Source of the DNA: a virus
IMG/VR virus record: IMGVR_UViG_3300030202_001057
Location: 620 to 49,568 of that record
Direction: 5' to 3' (one strand)
Length of the DNA: 48,949 nt
A program made the position numbers and the translations under genes. Shown piece after piece: positions 29,867-39,250 of this stretch (the first letter of the stretch is position 1; the number at the start of each line of letters is the position of its first letter). The notes beneath the pieces were generated by a model. It had not been told where the DNA came from. It worked only from the letters and a program-made list of their open reading frames with translations, and did no database searches.

Positions 29867-32800
29867 TTAAGATGTAGTCGGTGTACAATTAGGATCTAAA
29901 TCGCAGCACGTACACTCGTCAATAACAGGAATCCAAGTTAAGTCTACAGGATCGGTATTTGAATCAACAAAATAGTGATCCCTAATACTAAGACAATTAC
30001 CATCGCACTCTGCTTTGGTGTTGGAAACCCACGAATACGTATCAGTCCCAGAATCATAGGAGATAACCGTAAGGGATTCTTCTTGCTTCTTACGAGCATC
30101 CCGAGATCCAGACCTAACACATGTTTCGGTAGTGGTATAATCACAAATATCGTGATAATAGTTTTTAGTGGCGGCAAAGCTAAGTTTCATACCGCCGATA
30201 TTAGGAATGCCATGATCTAACAGATTACCGCTAGACAGTGCTTCAATTTCTGTAATAAAGTTACTGTGTGCTGCTGAGGGGAATTGGAATGGGTCCGTTT
30301 CACCTGAACAAGTACCTTTAGTAGTATCGTAGCAAGCATCTTTACTGTCTAACGTTTTAAAAGAACTACCCTGAATATGCGTTTTACAAATTCTAGGTAA
30401 TGCGCTTGTAATTCTGCTAGCGGTAGAAACACCAAAAGACAGTTTTTGTTTCTCGGTAGGATTATCTACTAACCATTGATCAAAAGGACCGTAGGGGTTT
30501 GAATTAATGTCACTCCCACTAGAAGTTCTTCCTATAGCAGGAGAAGATTTCTTGTGAACAACAGGACCAAAAGTACTACCAACACCTGCTGCATTACAAA
30601 TTAGTGACGTATTAGTAAAGTCGTTTTTAACCTGACGTACGTTTCTAATAAAGGGCGATAAAGCCCCAACCCAATAATATCTAAAACCATCTACAGCAAA
30701 GTTACTTCCTGCAAACCCTAAATCAGTATTACCGTAGTCAATAGAACTAGGATATTTAGTGTTTAACAACAACTCAGATGTACCTAAGTTGTGGAATACG
30801 CAGTCTTTCATGTACAGGTTTTGAATTTGCTTACGACCGTAGTGCAGATACTTAGTCTCTAATGATGAAACCTTACCTTGACTAAGAGGGAAGAAAGGAC
30901 CAGAAGAAACATTCTTACACGCAGTGGTACTACTATCAGTAGATAAACAATATTTACCGACATTAGAAGAAACAACAAAGTTTTCAAAATACAGGTGGTT
31001 AATGGGAACATGCCCAAATACCTGATGAGAGTCTGCTTTTTCGTCTAAATGGAAATTCTTAAATAAGAAGTTTCTGTAATTGAAACAACCAAAGTTGTTT
31101 GGGTTACCGGCAACATTGTTAACATGACCATTGTAAGAACTCATAAGATCCCTTACCGTTAAAGAGGGACCGGGCATATTAATAATTCTAGAATGACAGT
31201 TATCAACCTTAATGTTAATCATCATTCTGTTCTCAATAAAGGAATTAAAATTATACACAGCCCTTGGGTTAGGACTACCGATTGAGGTAGAATAATCATC
31301 TGCAACTTTAACACCATACTTAGTCTCAAAGTCATCTAAAGACCACTTAACGATATCGGTATCCTGCTTATCGGGATCACTGTAGTTATCAATGTTCTTA
31401 ACCCAGAGGTCCATAATAAGACTATGACCTTCGTCGCAAATAAGAGTATCGGTCATGTTATCCACAGTAAAGTGTTTAACCATAACGGGATTCTTTACGA
31501 CAGGACCGGGTACAGCCTTGGAGTTAATAGACTTAGCGTAGATACCCATAGTCCATGAGTCGTTATCAGCTAATTCCATTAAATCGTGGTTATAGAGACC
31601 GAGGATAACACACTCGCCCTTCTCAGTACCAAGACAGTAGGAGGGGCTAGTATGCACTAAGTCAGAGCCAAAGATACCCTTACAGGCACTTAAGGCACTA
31701 GCAGTACACGGATAATCAGCACCACAATCAATCTCAGCAGTCAAGTTAGTACCCGTAGTAGAAAGGTCTACAGTATCTGACGAGAAGAAAGGCCACCATT
31801 GGACCTCACTCATACGACACTTACAGTTAGCCCTACAGTACTGACAAGAGGATCCAGTACAGTCAGCGCATCCGGATCCATTAGCTAAGATACCACAGCA
31901 GTTAACACCACAGATAGTGGTATCAGAAGAACACTGATAGTTATCTTCTCCGTCTCTGATCTTTCTACACTTATTATACTGAATCTGACCACTGACAGTA
32001 CCGCTACTGTCTCTGGTAAGGCTATCACCACAGATGATATCCCCAGATCCGTCTACTAAGGTAGATGCCTTGATGGCGGTCACACAGACCGACTCAAAGT
32101 CTACGTTCTCCACCAGAAGCCTACAGTTAGATCCAGTAGACTTCAGGCACTGGGTCACAGAGGAGCCAGTCAGGGACGTATAGACAGTAAGATCCTTAAC
32201 GTGTAAGGCAAAGTCATCCCACGCCATCTCAACCCTATCAGGACCGGGAGGGAACCACAGAATAGTCTTACTCTTACTATCTGGGTTTTTTGATTTAATA
32301 ACTAAACTCTTTTTCTGTAGAGCATTTTGACACCAACTAGCAGCAGCCGTAAATGTCAGAGTCTCAGAATCGATAGAGTTGGGCCAGTGATACTTTCTAG
32401 GAGTTGCAGTAGTACCGGGCAAGAGAATAATCTCAGCGTCATGACGAGCCGACTCAACGCTTCCGGTATCTAACAGAGCAAATGCAGCAGCAATAGTCGT
32501 AACGTCTGCATCACCCGCAGACACATCTGCGGCATCTCCCACTACAACCTGAGTAGGAGCAGGATTATAATTAAACCAGAAAGATTCATAGCCATTAAAT
32601 AAAATATTCTGCTGGCTAGTGGCACCAAAAACATATTTGTTAGGGCTGTGGTATAGAGTGTTAGAACTAGCGTTTACATATTTAAAACCACTACTACTTA
32701 AATTCCATTTATAGGTAGATCCAATAGCAGGGTGTTTATTAATCCTAGTTTTAATACTATCGTTTAAAAGAGGTGGCCCATCGGGAACTTCAGAAGACCA

Positions 32801-35800
32801 CTGTGCCTTACTTAAAGGGAAATTTTTCCCGCTAATTGGACCCCAGTTTTTATATTCTCCTTCAACTCTTCCTCCAAGAGTTTCACCTTTAACTAAAACT
32901 TCTGCGTTACCCGTAGGAGGTTCTCCGTACAATAATCTACTTACTCCTTGGTTAGGAGAAATCTTAGCTCTAACTTCGTGAACACCTGTAGTTAAGTTGT
33001 TAGTTTCAATTCGAGCGGTATATTCTTCTAAAGCGTTTATTAAATTACCGTTATCGTCTCTATCAACTTTTGCTACGCATTCTTCTTTAGGGTGTTTATA
33101 TTCTTCAGTTAAAGTAACATGTCCAACAGAATCTACAGAAGCACCATCTAAATACATATTAACAAAGTTAATTCCTGACATATGGGCCGCAGAAATAGTT
33201 AAATAAAAACCTAATTGAGTTTCGTTAGGATCTAAATACTCGTTAGCGTAATTTTTAAATGGTAACTCAGTCCACCTGCCCATAGCTTGAGGCATACCTC
33301 TAGCAACAAAATCAAAATTATGTTTGGGATCAACATGATACCATTGATCTTCGTTCCATGTTGTAGGAGTAACAGCTTGCATAGTAGGAATACTGTTAGC
33401 TTCTTCGTTAGGATCAACATAAGAAGATTGAGCAGTTCCTGTAAAAGGGTACAACGCTATTGTTACGGTGAAATCGTCACTAAAATCTACATTTGGAAGA
33501 GGGATATTAGTTTCAGGAAGATTAATATCGGACCAAGTTGAAGGGTTATTTGTAATATAATAAGATCTTAACGTAGTATTTCTTTTTTCGCCTTGCCAAA
33601 AGAATGAACCGCAAGTATCAAAATAAGGATTCATAACACCTTCTTGTTCATTTTCGTTGTTTACTAAATCCTGAACTGATTCACGAAGCGTATTATCATA
33701 CAATTCTAAACAGTCAGGACACGACTGAACTACACCAACTAAATGAAAAGTACTAGGGTAATCCGGAAGGATTACTTCTTGGCCACTCTCATCGAGAGTA
33801 GTACAAAGAGTACCTGACTTAGACGCATACCAAAATTCAATTTGGTATTCATGGGGTCTCATTGGAATAAGCATAGCACCTTCAGTTTCAGCGACAAAAT
33901 TACCGCTTGCGTCTACATAACTATAACATCCTTTTTCCCCGACGTTCCATTTACTGATCCAAGGGTTACAAAAAATACAAGTATTAGTATCTTCGCAGTT
34001 AGCCCCTGTTCGTTTATATACAACACTATCGCTGTTGTAATTCCTTGAAACGCCATCACTACCTACTACAGGAGTTGTAAAATTAGATTTAGTAATACCT
34101 CTTTCAGACTGCGAGTCTTTGACGTATTCGTGGTCTAACCTAAAGTAACAACCAGCAGTAGCATCTTCGTAGTTTTCTTGGCAATCGTCTGTACTAAAGT
34201 CAAAACAACTTTTGTAAACCGATCTAACTTGTGTAGACCAAATTCTTAAATAAGTTGTTTTCCTGTCTGGTAAAGTCTCATCACCACCGCCATGCCACCA
34301 ACCATCGCTTGACTCAGTAGAGTACGATAAAAACCTATAAGCATCGTTATCTCTAAAAACAGAGTTTGCTTGTAAGGATGTTTTACAGTAGGTTGCCATA
34401 TGCCAAATGGTATCTAATGACGTAAAGTCGGCTTTAATTTTATTTAACTCGGTATCGTCAACCATTGATTGAGCAATTTCAGTTTGATTAAAATCTGTAT
34501 CTAAAACAGAAGAATTATATTCTGTACCGTCTGTGTCAAAAAAACTAGAATTACTGTTAATACTAGATGAACTTGTAATCTCATTGTCTACAACAGAAAA
34601 AGCAATAAGTCTATTTACTTGTTTATCTCTTTTAAATAAAGCTGAAGAATTGTTCAATTCATATTTAGTAAACATACCCTTCATCAAAACAGGGGGTTGA
34701 TACTCTACATCCTCGTTATCACAATTAGCGCAAAATCCCCCGCCATTTGTTCGACAGAACTGTAACATTTTAGCTGAGATTACTTCGTTAAATAAATCTC
34801 CTGTGCCTCGTCTTAATATGTTGTTAGTGTTAAATTGACTCTTAGGAAGACACCTTCTACCTACCGACCCGGTAGCCGCATCGGGCGTTACCGTTTGATC
34901 AAAATAAAGGCGTGGGCTTCCAAGCTCAATTAAATTCTCATCCGCATAATACTGAGGCATAATATCAAAAGCAATTCTTCCTTCGATATTATTAGCCATA
35001 TCAGAATTTCTTCGTCCGCAGTAATCGTATACAATTTGGTCCTTATAAGGGGCTGTCATTTTAAGTTTAATAGTACCGTCAGTCTCAAACCCCCCTACAT
35101 TTGCTACAGCAAATTGAAAAGTTTTTACTGATCCTTTAGTACAATCGTCAGGAATAACAGAAATACAATCTCCGTTACTACATGTTTCTACTAACGCTTG
35201 ACAGTCTTGATTAGCGGAGTGACAACCACACTGATCAACAATAGCAGCATTTGGACATTCAGGACAAGGTAGCAGATCTGAGTCATTACCAAACTCGTCT
35301 CTAAAAATAGGTCTAAAGCATATAGAGCGATATCCTTCTTCGGTTTTTTTCTTCATGCACTCTTCGTAAGTAGTTAATAATACTTCAGAATTAAAATCAG
35401 TGGGACAATCTTCACAATTATTAGGGCATGATACTCCCTCAGGATTTGGGGGGCAAGACCCGCAAGGATACCATTGACCACAAACAGCGCAATCACCGCA
35501 TGTAATACCTTCATACTGTCCTCCAACACCTTTACAACAAGCGCAAAACTGATTTGAGGGATAGTCTTCTTCATCTCCGCCGCCGCAACCAATAAAAGAA
35601 CTTTTGCAGTCTTCGCAAAAAACTGTACAAGCACATGAGTCTAATAAATCTATTAAAGGTGTGCCATTACATGAAGGGTTGTTACAAATCGGAGTGGGGT
35701 TGCTGGGATTAGAAGCATCTATAATGTTTTGAATTTGTTCTGGAGTAAGAACTTGTCTCACTGTAATACAAAAAGGGTCTTCACCACTTCCTTGTGAGCT

Positions 35801-37012
35801 ATCCCTTGAATATGTAGTTTGAGAGTTAAAACCGGGACAACTAGCTGTACTTCCTCCCGGCGTTAAGGTTCCTTCAAAATACCACCAGTATTCAAAACGA
35901 ACTCCCCAAATATTTTCATTTTCGTTTACTTCAGACCAGTTTAAAATTGGGTCAGTTCCTTCGCAATCACTATAAGGAGTATACTTCCACCCAAATTTAG
36001 GAAAAGGATCTGAACAACCAGAAAGATGTTTATTTATCGGCCCTCTTAAACTACCGTTTGAAACCTGTTGCGATACCCACATATCTTCAAGAAGTCCCAG
36101 TTCGCTTCCTACTTCTTCGCCTTCCCCTGAAATTGATCCTTTTTCTAAAGGAAATCTATAAGTCAATACTTTACCAACATAATTATCCGTATCATCTAAT
36201 TCTACTAATGCCCCATCAACTTTAATTCGAGGGGCTGACGTACTTCCATCAGGACCAACAAACTGTATATTTTGTCCGTACTGGTCTTTTAAATTTTGTT
36301 GATCTATAAGTCTAATTTTTAAAACAAGGGCTTTAGTACCGTTACTTTTTAGACTTAATAAAACGCTTGTATCTTCTTGTAAAGAAGAAATATCTTTATA
36401 AGCAATATACATGTTAGGATCGGAAAGTATAATACCCTCAAAATTCGGCTGGCCGACATGTCTAAAGAAAAACCCAGGATTAAATGCAAAATTATCTGAA
36501 TTATCAATTGGATCTCCGTTACCGTCCTCAGGGCAGCTAATGGCATTATACTCGTACCTACCTAAACGATCTCCATTTAAAAAACCTCCGTACGTATCAC
36601 AGAACTGATTATAGGAAGTTTGGAAAGTATTGTATTTGTATGTTCCGTCAGGATCACCGTTAAATCTATTGTGTTCAGATTCTGGACAATTAGGGTTAGG
36701 AACATCAGCACTAGGATCTACCCACAAAATGTAGTCTTCTAGGGCAGTTTTAGGAATTTGAAACGGAAAACAACCTATCCAATAGGTGCTATCAATACTC
36801 CAATGCGGATGAGGAAAAGAACTTTTAGGCCAATTGTATAAATTTAATGATGATGTAGGTTCAGTAGGACAATTCCCTCCTTCATCATCTCCTCCGCCTC
36901 CTCCGGCTTTTTGATTACCAAAACAACATCGACCTACAGGATTGCAGGACACATTAAATGGACCTTCAGCGCAACCGCAATCGCCTGAATTAAAAACTGG
37001 TGGTATACTCAT
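29867..37012 (-). CDS. giant cysteine-rich surface protein, probable adhesin (2381 aa)
   Basis: The N-terminus carries a Cys-rich, Gly-rich leader (CGCAEGPFNVSCNPVGRCCF, residues 12-31). Between about residues 455 and 650 is a dense Cys block with many CxxC and CxC pairs (e.g. CNNPSC, CACTVFCEDC, CACCKG, CGDCAVCG). A right-handed beta-helix-like region begins near residue 1490 (AEIILLPGTT onwards), followed by more Cys clusters near 1650-1720. No membrane helix. Position between the tail fibre and structural accessory genes suggests a tail-attached receptor-binding or spike protein; the beta-helix supports this. GC content rises from about 32-37% to about 50% over roughly 31.6-32.28 kb. Family not recognised. 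Confidence 0.65.
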   Translation of the reverse strand: MSIPPVFNSGDCGCAEGPFNVSCNPVGRCCFGNQKAGGGGGDDEGGNCPTEPTSSLNLYNWPKSSFPHPHWSIDSTYWIGCFPFQIPKTALEDYILWVDPSADVPNPNCPESEHNRFNGDPDGTYKYNTFQTSYNQFCDTYGGFLNGDRLGRYEYNAISCPEDGNGDPIDNSDNFAFNPGFFFRHVGQPNFEGIILSDPNMYIAYKDISSLQEDTSVLLSLKSNGTKALVLKIRLIDQQNLKDQYGQNIQFVGPDGSTSAPRIKVDGALVELDDTDNYVGKVLTYRFPLEKGSISGEGEEVGSELGLLEDMWVSQQVSNGSLRGPINKHLSGCSDPFPKFGWKYTPYSDCEGTDPILNWSEVNENENIWGVRFEYWWYFEGTLTPGGSTASCPGFNSQTTYSRDSSQGSGEDPFCITVRQVLTPEQIQNIIDASNPSNPTPICNNPSCNGTPLIDLLDSCACTVFCEDCKSSFIGCGGGDEEDYPSNQFCACCKGVGGQYEGITCGDCAVCGQWYPCGSCPPNPEGVSCPNNCEDCPTDFNSEVLLTTYEECMKKKTEEGYRSICFRPIFRDEFGNDSDLLPCPECPNAAIVDQCGCHSANQDCQALVETCSNGDCISVIPDDCTKGSVKTFQFAVANVGGFETDGTIKLKMTAPYKDQIVYDYCGRRNSDMANNIEGRIAFDIMPQYYADENLIELGSPRLYFDQTVTPDAATGSVGRRCLPKSQFNTNNILRRGTGDLFNEVISAKMLQFCRTNGGGFCANCDNEDVEYQPPVLMKGMFTKYELNNSSALFKRDKQVNRLIAFSVVDNEITSSSSINSNSSFFDTDGTEYNSSVLDTDFNQTEIAQSMVDDTELNKIKADFTSLDTIWHMATYCKTSLQANSVFRDNDAYRFLSYSTESSDGWWHGGGDETLPDRKTTYLRIWSTQVRSVYKSCFDFSTDDCQENYEDATAGCYFRLDHEYVKDSQSERGITKSNFTTPVVGSDGVSRNYNSDSVVYKRTGANCEDTNTCIFCNPWISKWNVGEKGCYSYVDASGNFVAETEGAMLIPMRPHEYQIEFWYASKSGTLCTTLDESGQEVILPDYPSTFHLVGVVQSCPDCLELYDNTLRESVQDLVNNENEQEGVMNPYFDTCGSFFWQGEKRNTTLRSYYITNNPSTWSDINLPETNIPLPNVDFSDDFTVTIALYPFTGTAQSSYVDPNEEANSIPTMQAVTPTTWNEDQWYHVDPKHNFDFVARGMPQAMGRWTELPFKNYANEYLDPNETQLGFYLTISAAHMSGINFVNMYLDGASVDSVGHVTLTEEYKHPKEECVAKVDRDDNGNLINALEEYTARIETNNLTTGVHEVRAKISPNQGVSRLLYGEPPTGNAEVLVKGETLGGRVEGEYKNWGPISGKNFPLSKAQWSSEVPDGPPLLNDSIKTRINKHPAIGSTYKWNLSSSGFKYVNASSNTLYHSPNKYVFGATSQQNILFNGYESFWFNYNPAPTQVVVGDAADVSAGDADVTTIAAAFALLDTGSVESARHDAEIILLPGTTATPRKYHWPNSIDSETLTFTAAASWCQNALQKKSLVIKSKNPDSKSKTILWFPPGPDRVEMAWDDFALHVKDLTVYTSLTGSSVTQCLKSTGSNCRLLVENVDFESVCVTAIKASTLVDGSGDIICGDSLTRDSSGTVSGQIQYNKCRKIRDGEDNYQCSSDTTICGVNCCGILANGSGCADCTGSSCQYCRANCKCRMSEVQWWPFFSSDTVDLSTTGTNLTAEIDCGADYPCTASALSACKGIFGSDLVHTSPSYCLGTEKGECVILGLYNHDLMELADNDSWTMGIYAKSINSKAVPGPVVKNPVMVKHFTVDNMTDTLICDEGHSLIMDLWVKNIDNYSDPDKQDTDIVKWSLDDFETKYGVKVADDYSTSIGSPNPRAVYNFNSFIENRMMINIKVDNCHSRIINMPGPSLTVRDLMSSYNGHVNNVAGNPNNFGCFNYRNFLFKNFHLDEKADSHQVFGHVPINHLYFENFVVSSNVGKYCLSTDSSTTACKNVSSGPFFPLSQGKVSSLETKYLHYGRKQIQNLYMKDCVFHNLGTSELLLNTKYPSSIDYGNTDLGFAGSNFAVDGFRYYWVGALSPFIRNVRQVKNDFTNTSLICNAAGVGSTFGPVVHKKSSPAIGRTSSGSDINSNPYGPFDQWLVDNPTEKQKLSFGVSTASRITSALPRICKTHIQGSSFKTLDSKDACYDTTKGTCSGETDPFQFPSAAHSNFITEIEALSSGNLLDHGIPNIGGMKLSFAATKNYYHDICDYTTTETCVRSGSRDARKKQEESLTVISYDSGTDTYSWVSNTKAECDGNCLSIRDHYFVDSNTDPVDLTWIPVIDECTCCDLDPNCTPTTS

Positions 37013-37023
37013 TTGTTCTCCTA

Positions 37024-39192
37024 TCAGCTAGCGCATTCAATAAGTTCAATAACATTTTGAATACTAAACTCACTATTAGTTACTAATACTTTTGTACCTA
37101 CGGCAATAGGTAATAACTTATATAAATCATTATCTTTAGTACCCACACCATAAACTCTTTCATTACTCATACCGCTAAAACTAATAGGACTAGAATATGT
37201 AATTCCTTGGAAAGTTCTATTAGCACCTTCTGTTGTACCTTCATTTGCAAGTTCCATGTTGTTAATAGCACTTATTGCGCCTGTTCCAGAACCGTCAGTT
37301 GATAACGTATAAGTATACTTACCATAAGCAGTAACATCTACATCTGCGCTATCAACATAATACCAAACATGCGTAGCTGTACCGGCCCAATCTTCTAAGG
37401 TAGCAATTACTTCTTCGTCAAGATCACCATCAGGGCCAACAGATCCAGCAGGGTAAGTAAAAGTAAATTTTAAATCTTGATTAGCATTGGCAAATTCTAC
37501 ATCTACAGAAGTAAAAGCAGCACCGGGTTGACCGGGATCCCCCTTCGATCCTTCTGTTCCGGGCAGGCCGTCATCGCCGTCGAGACCTACTAATCCAGAA
37601 GGAATATGAGAAAGATATACAGTGTCACTATTTGAAAAGAAAGCACCGCTGCTAGAAATAACAGTAACAAAAAGACGGTTATTATCACCAGACTGAGCAG
37701 TAGAAGTAATTTTAGCTAACACAAAGTTTTCAGGAGATCCACTTTTATACACTTTAATTAAATCATTTGTTGCTACGTCATCAGTATTTAAAGGATTAAA
37801 TGAATTAGCCCAAGGATGAACATCTACTCCATCTGCATCAAGTTGATCAAAATCGATTCTTGTTATAGCAGCAAAGGAGCTTCCTTGAAATCCTAATTCA
37901 CCAGAAGAAGGAGAATTAAGAGGATCTGTAGAATTAAATGTAAATTTAAACGCGCTTCCTCCCGGTGCGCCCGGAACACCTAAAGTTGTTGGATCGACAG
38001 GCTTGTATACCGGCGATGAGCCAGAATCATCGTATTGAAGCAAGTCACCGTTACTAATATCTGTTTCATCGACATCTTTTAATTTCCCTAAAGGAACAGA
38101 AAGAATACCTGAGGGGGTCATTAATTTTGTTGCTATTGGATCAAAAGAATCACTAACCGTAAAGATATCTGTAATTTCTACAGCAGAATTATCGGGACTA
38201 CTACAGAAAAACATAGTTGATACTAATTTTGTCTGACATGTTTCAGAAGCAGCGTCAACAGAAGCCGGTTCCCATACAGATCCAGTCCATGTTAACACAT
38301 GGTTAGTAGTAGGAGTACCCGAATAATTTACGTCTTTAATTTGCTTTAAATTTAATAAATCTCCTACTGATTGAAATATAAATCTTTTAGCATTTGCGGT
38401 TTGGCAATATAAAACACTTTCAGATTGATCTGGAGTATATACATCATTAAGATCAAAGATACTCATGTTAATAAGATTAACGTCAATAAAACCGTCAGCC
38501 CCGGTAGTTACAATCTGCCCTTTACCGGACAGGTCGGAGAAAGTAACCATGTCCATTTCAATAGTCCAAAGTAGTTCTTGAATTAAGAACATTTCTTGCT
38601 CTTTTTGGAAATTGAGTACGTTAGAAGTTAATTGCGCTCCCGGCTGATACACAACAAAGTCAGAAAAAGAATGTGTTAATCTTTTAATTGTGTATTCTGA
38701 AGTAGTGGTTGGGGCAGGAAACGTTAATATAGTTTCTTGAGTACTACCGTCAGTACTACTATACCCAAACAGCGGAGATCCGTCTGGCTTTGTGGTTTTA
38801 ATTAAACCAGTCACTTTAGCAATAGAGATATAAGCATATTGAGTAGCGTTATTAGGCGACCGCTCTCCAATGTAAATTATAGAACCATCAGTTTTTTTCT
38901 GAGGCAATCTAAATAATCCCTGACGCTGGTCTACAGGGAAAGTAGCCAAGATTTCAGTTCCATCAAGCATAAATTCAGGCTGAAAGAAAATTTCAATCTG
39001 CTGAGTGATGCTTACATCTTCGTTAAACTTAGTGCTTAACTTACTTAAATCTAAACGAATACAATCTTCTGCACCGCCTGTATTTCCAATGTCTTTGCTT
39101 TCTTGTACAACAAAAGTTGAATCATCTGCATTATCAGATGGATTGTTGTAGTTATAGGAACATTGCCTAAATTTAATATTCTCAAATGCCAT
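37024..39192 (-). CDS. tail fibre protein, gp17-type N-terminus with collagen-like region (722 aa)
   Basis: Residues about 155-210 (FPAPTTTSEYTIKRLTHSFS then DFVVYQPGAQLTSNVLNFQK) match the T7 gp17 N-terminal pattern that fixes fibres to the tail ('y-IxRxT...lvxfxxGxxLtxxdLnxaqxQ'). From about residue 405 comes a domain common in marine phage fibres (GGSAFKFTFNS..., DADGVDVHPWANSFN), then Gly-X-Y collagen-like repeats (about 533-562, GLVGLDGDDGLPGTEGSKGD). The C-terminus is the likely receptor-facing tip. It follows gp12, as in T7-like order. AAGGAGATTAGAA precedes the ATG, behind a 12-bp hairpin. Confidence 0.8.
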   Translation of the reverse strand: MAFENIKFRQCSYNYNNPSDNADDSTFVVQESKDIGNTGGAEDCIRLDLSKLSTKFNEDVSITQQIEIFFQPEFMLDGTEILATFPVDQRQGLFRLPQKKTDGSIIYIGERSPNNATQYAYISIAKVTGLIKTTKPDGSPLFGYSSTDGSTQETILTFPAPTTTSEYTIKRLTHSFSDFVVYQPGAQLTSNVLNFQKEQEMFLIQELLWTIEMDMVTFSDLSGKGQIVTTGADGFIDVNLINMSIFDLNDVYTPDQSESVLYCQTANAKRFIFQSVGDLLNLKQIKDVNYSGTPTTNHVLTWTGSVWEPASVDAASETCQTKLVSTMFFCSSPDNSAVEITDIFTVSDSFDPIATKLMTPSGILSVPLGKLKDVDETDISNGDLLQYDDSGSSPVYKPVDPTTLGVPGAPGGSAFKFTFNSTDPLNSPSSGELGFQGSSFAAITRIDFDQLDADGVDVHPWANSFNPLNTDDVATNDLIKVYKSGSPENFVLAKITSTAQSGDNNRLFVTVISSSGAFFSNSDTVYLSHIPSGLVGLDGDDGLPGTEGSKGDPGQPGAAFTSVDVEFANANQDLKFTFTYPAGSVGPDGDLDEEVIATLEDWAGTATHVWYYVDSADVDVTAYGKYTYTLSTDGSGTGAISAINNMELANEGTTEGANRTFQGITYSSPISFSGMSNERVYGVGTKDNDLYKLLPIAVGTKVLVTNSEFSIQNVIELIECAS

Positions 39193-39210
39193 TTCTAATC
39201 TCCTTAATAA

Positions 39211-39240
39211 GGCCGATGTGGCCCTAAAGCCACACCGACC
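39211..39240 (-). promoter_or_regulatory. 12-bp hairpin before the tail-fibre gene
   Basis: GGTCGGTGTGGC and GCCACATCGGCC pair fully on the minus-strand RNA with two G-U pairs (A-C mismatches on the plus strand), around TTTAGG. There is no T run behind it (TTATTAAGGAG), so it fits an RNA-processing or mRNA-stabilising hairpin rather than a terminator. Confidence 0.55.
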
Positions 39241-39250
39241 CGGAGAACAG

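Noticed and set aside
35374-35634. Minus 86-aa frame within the Cys-rich gene
   Set aside because: Shadow frame of a Cys-codon-rich region; no ribosome site.
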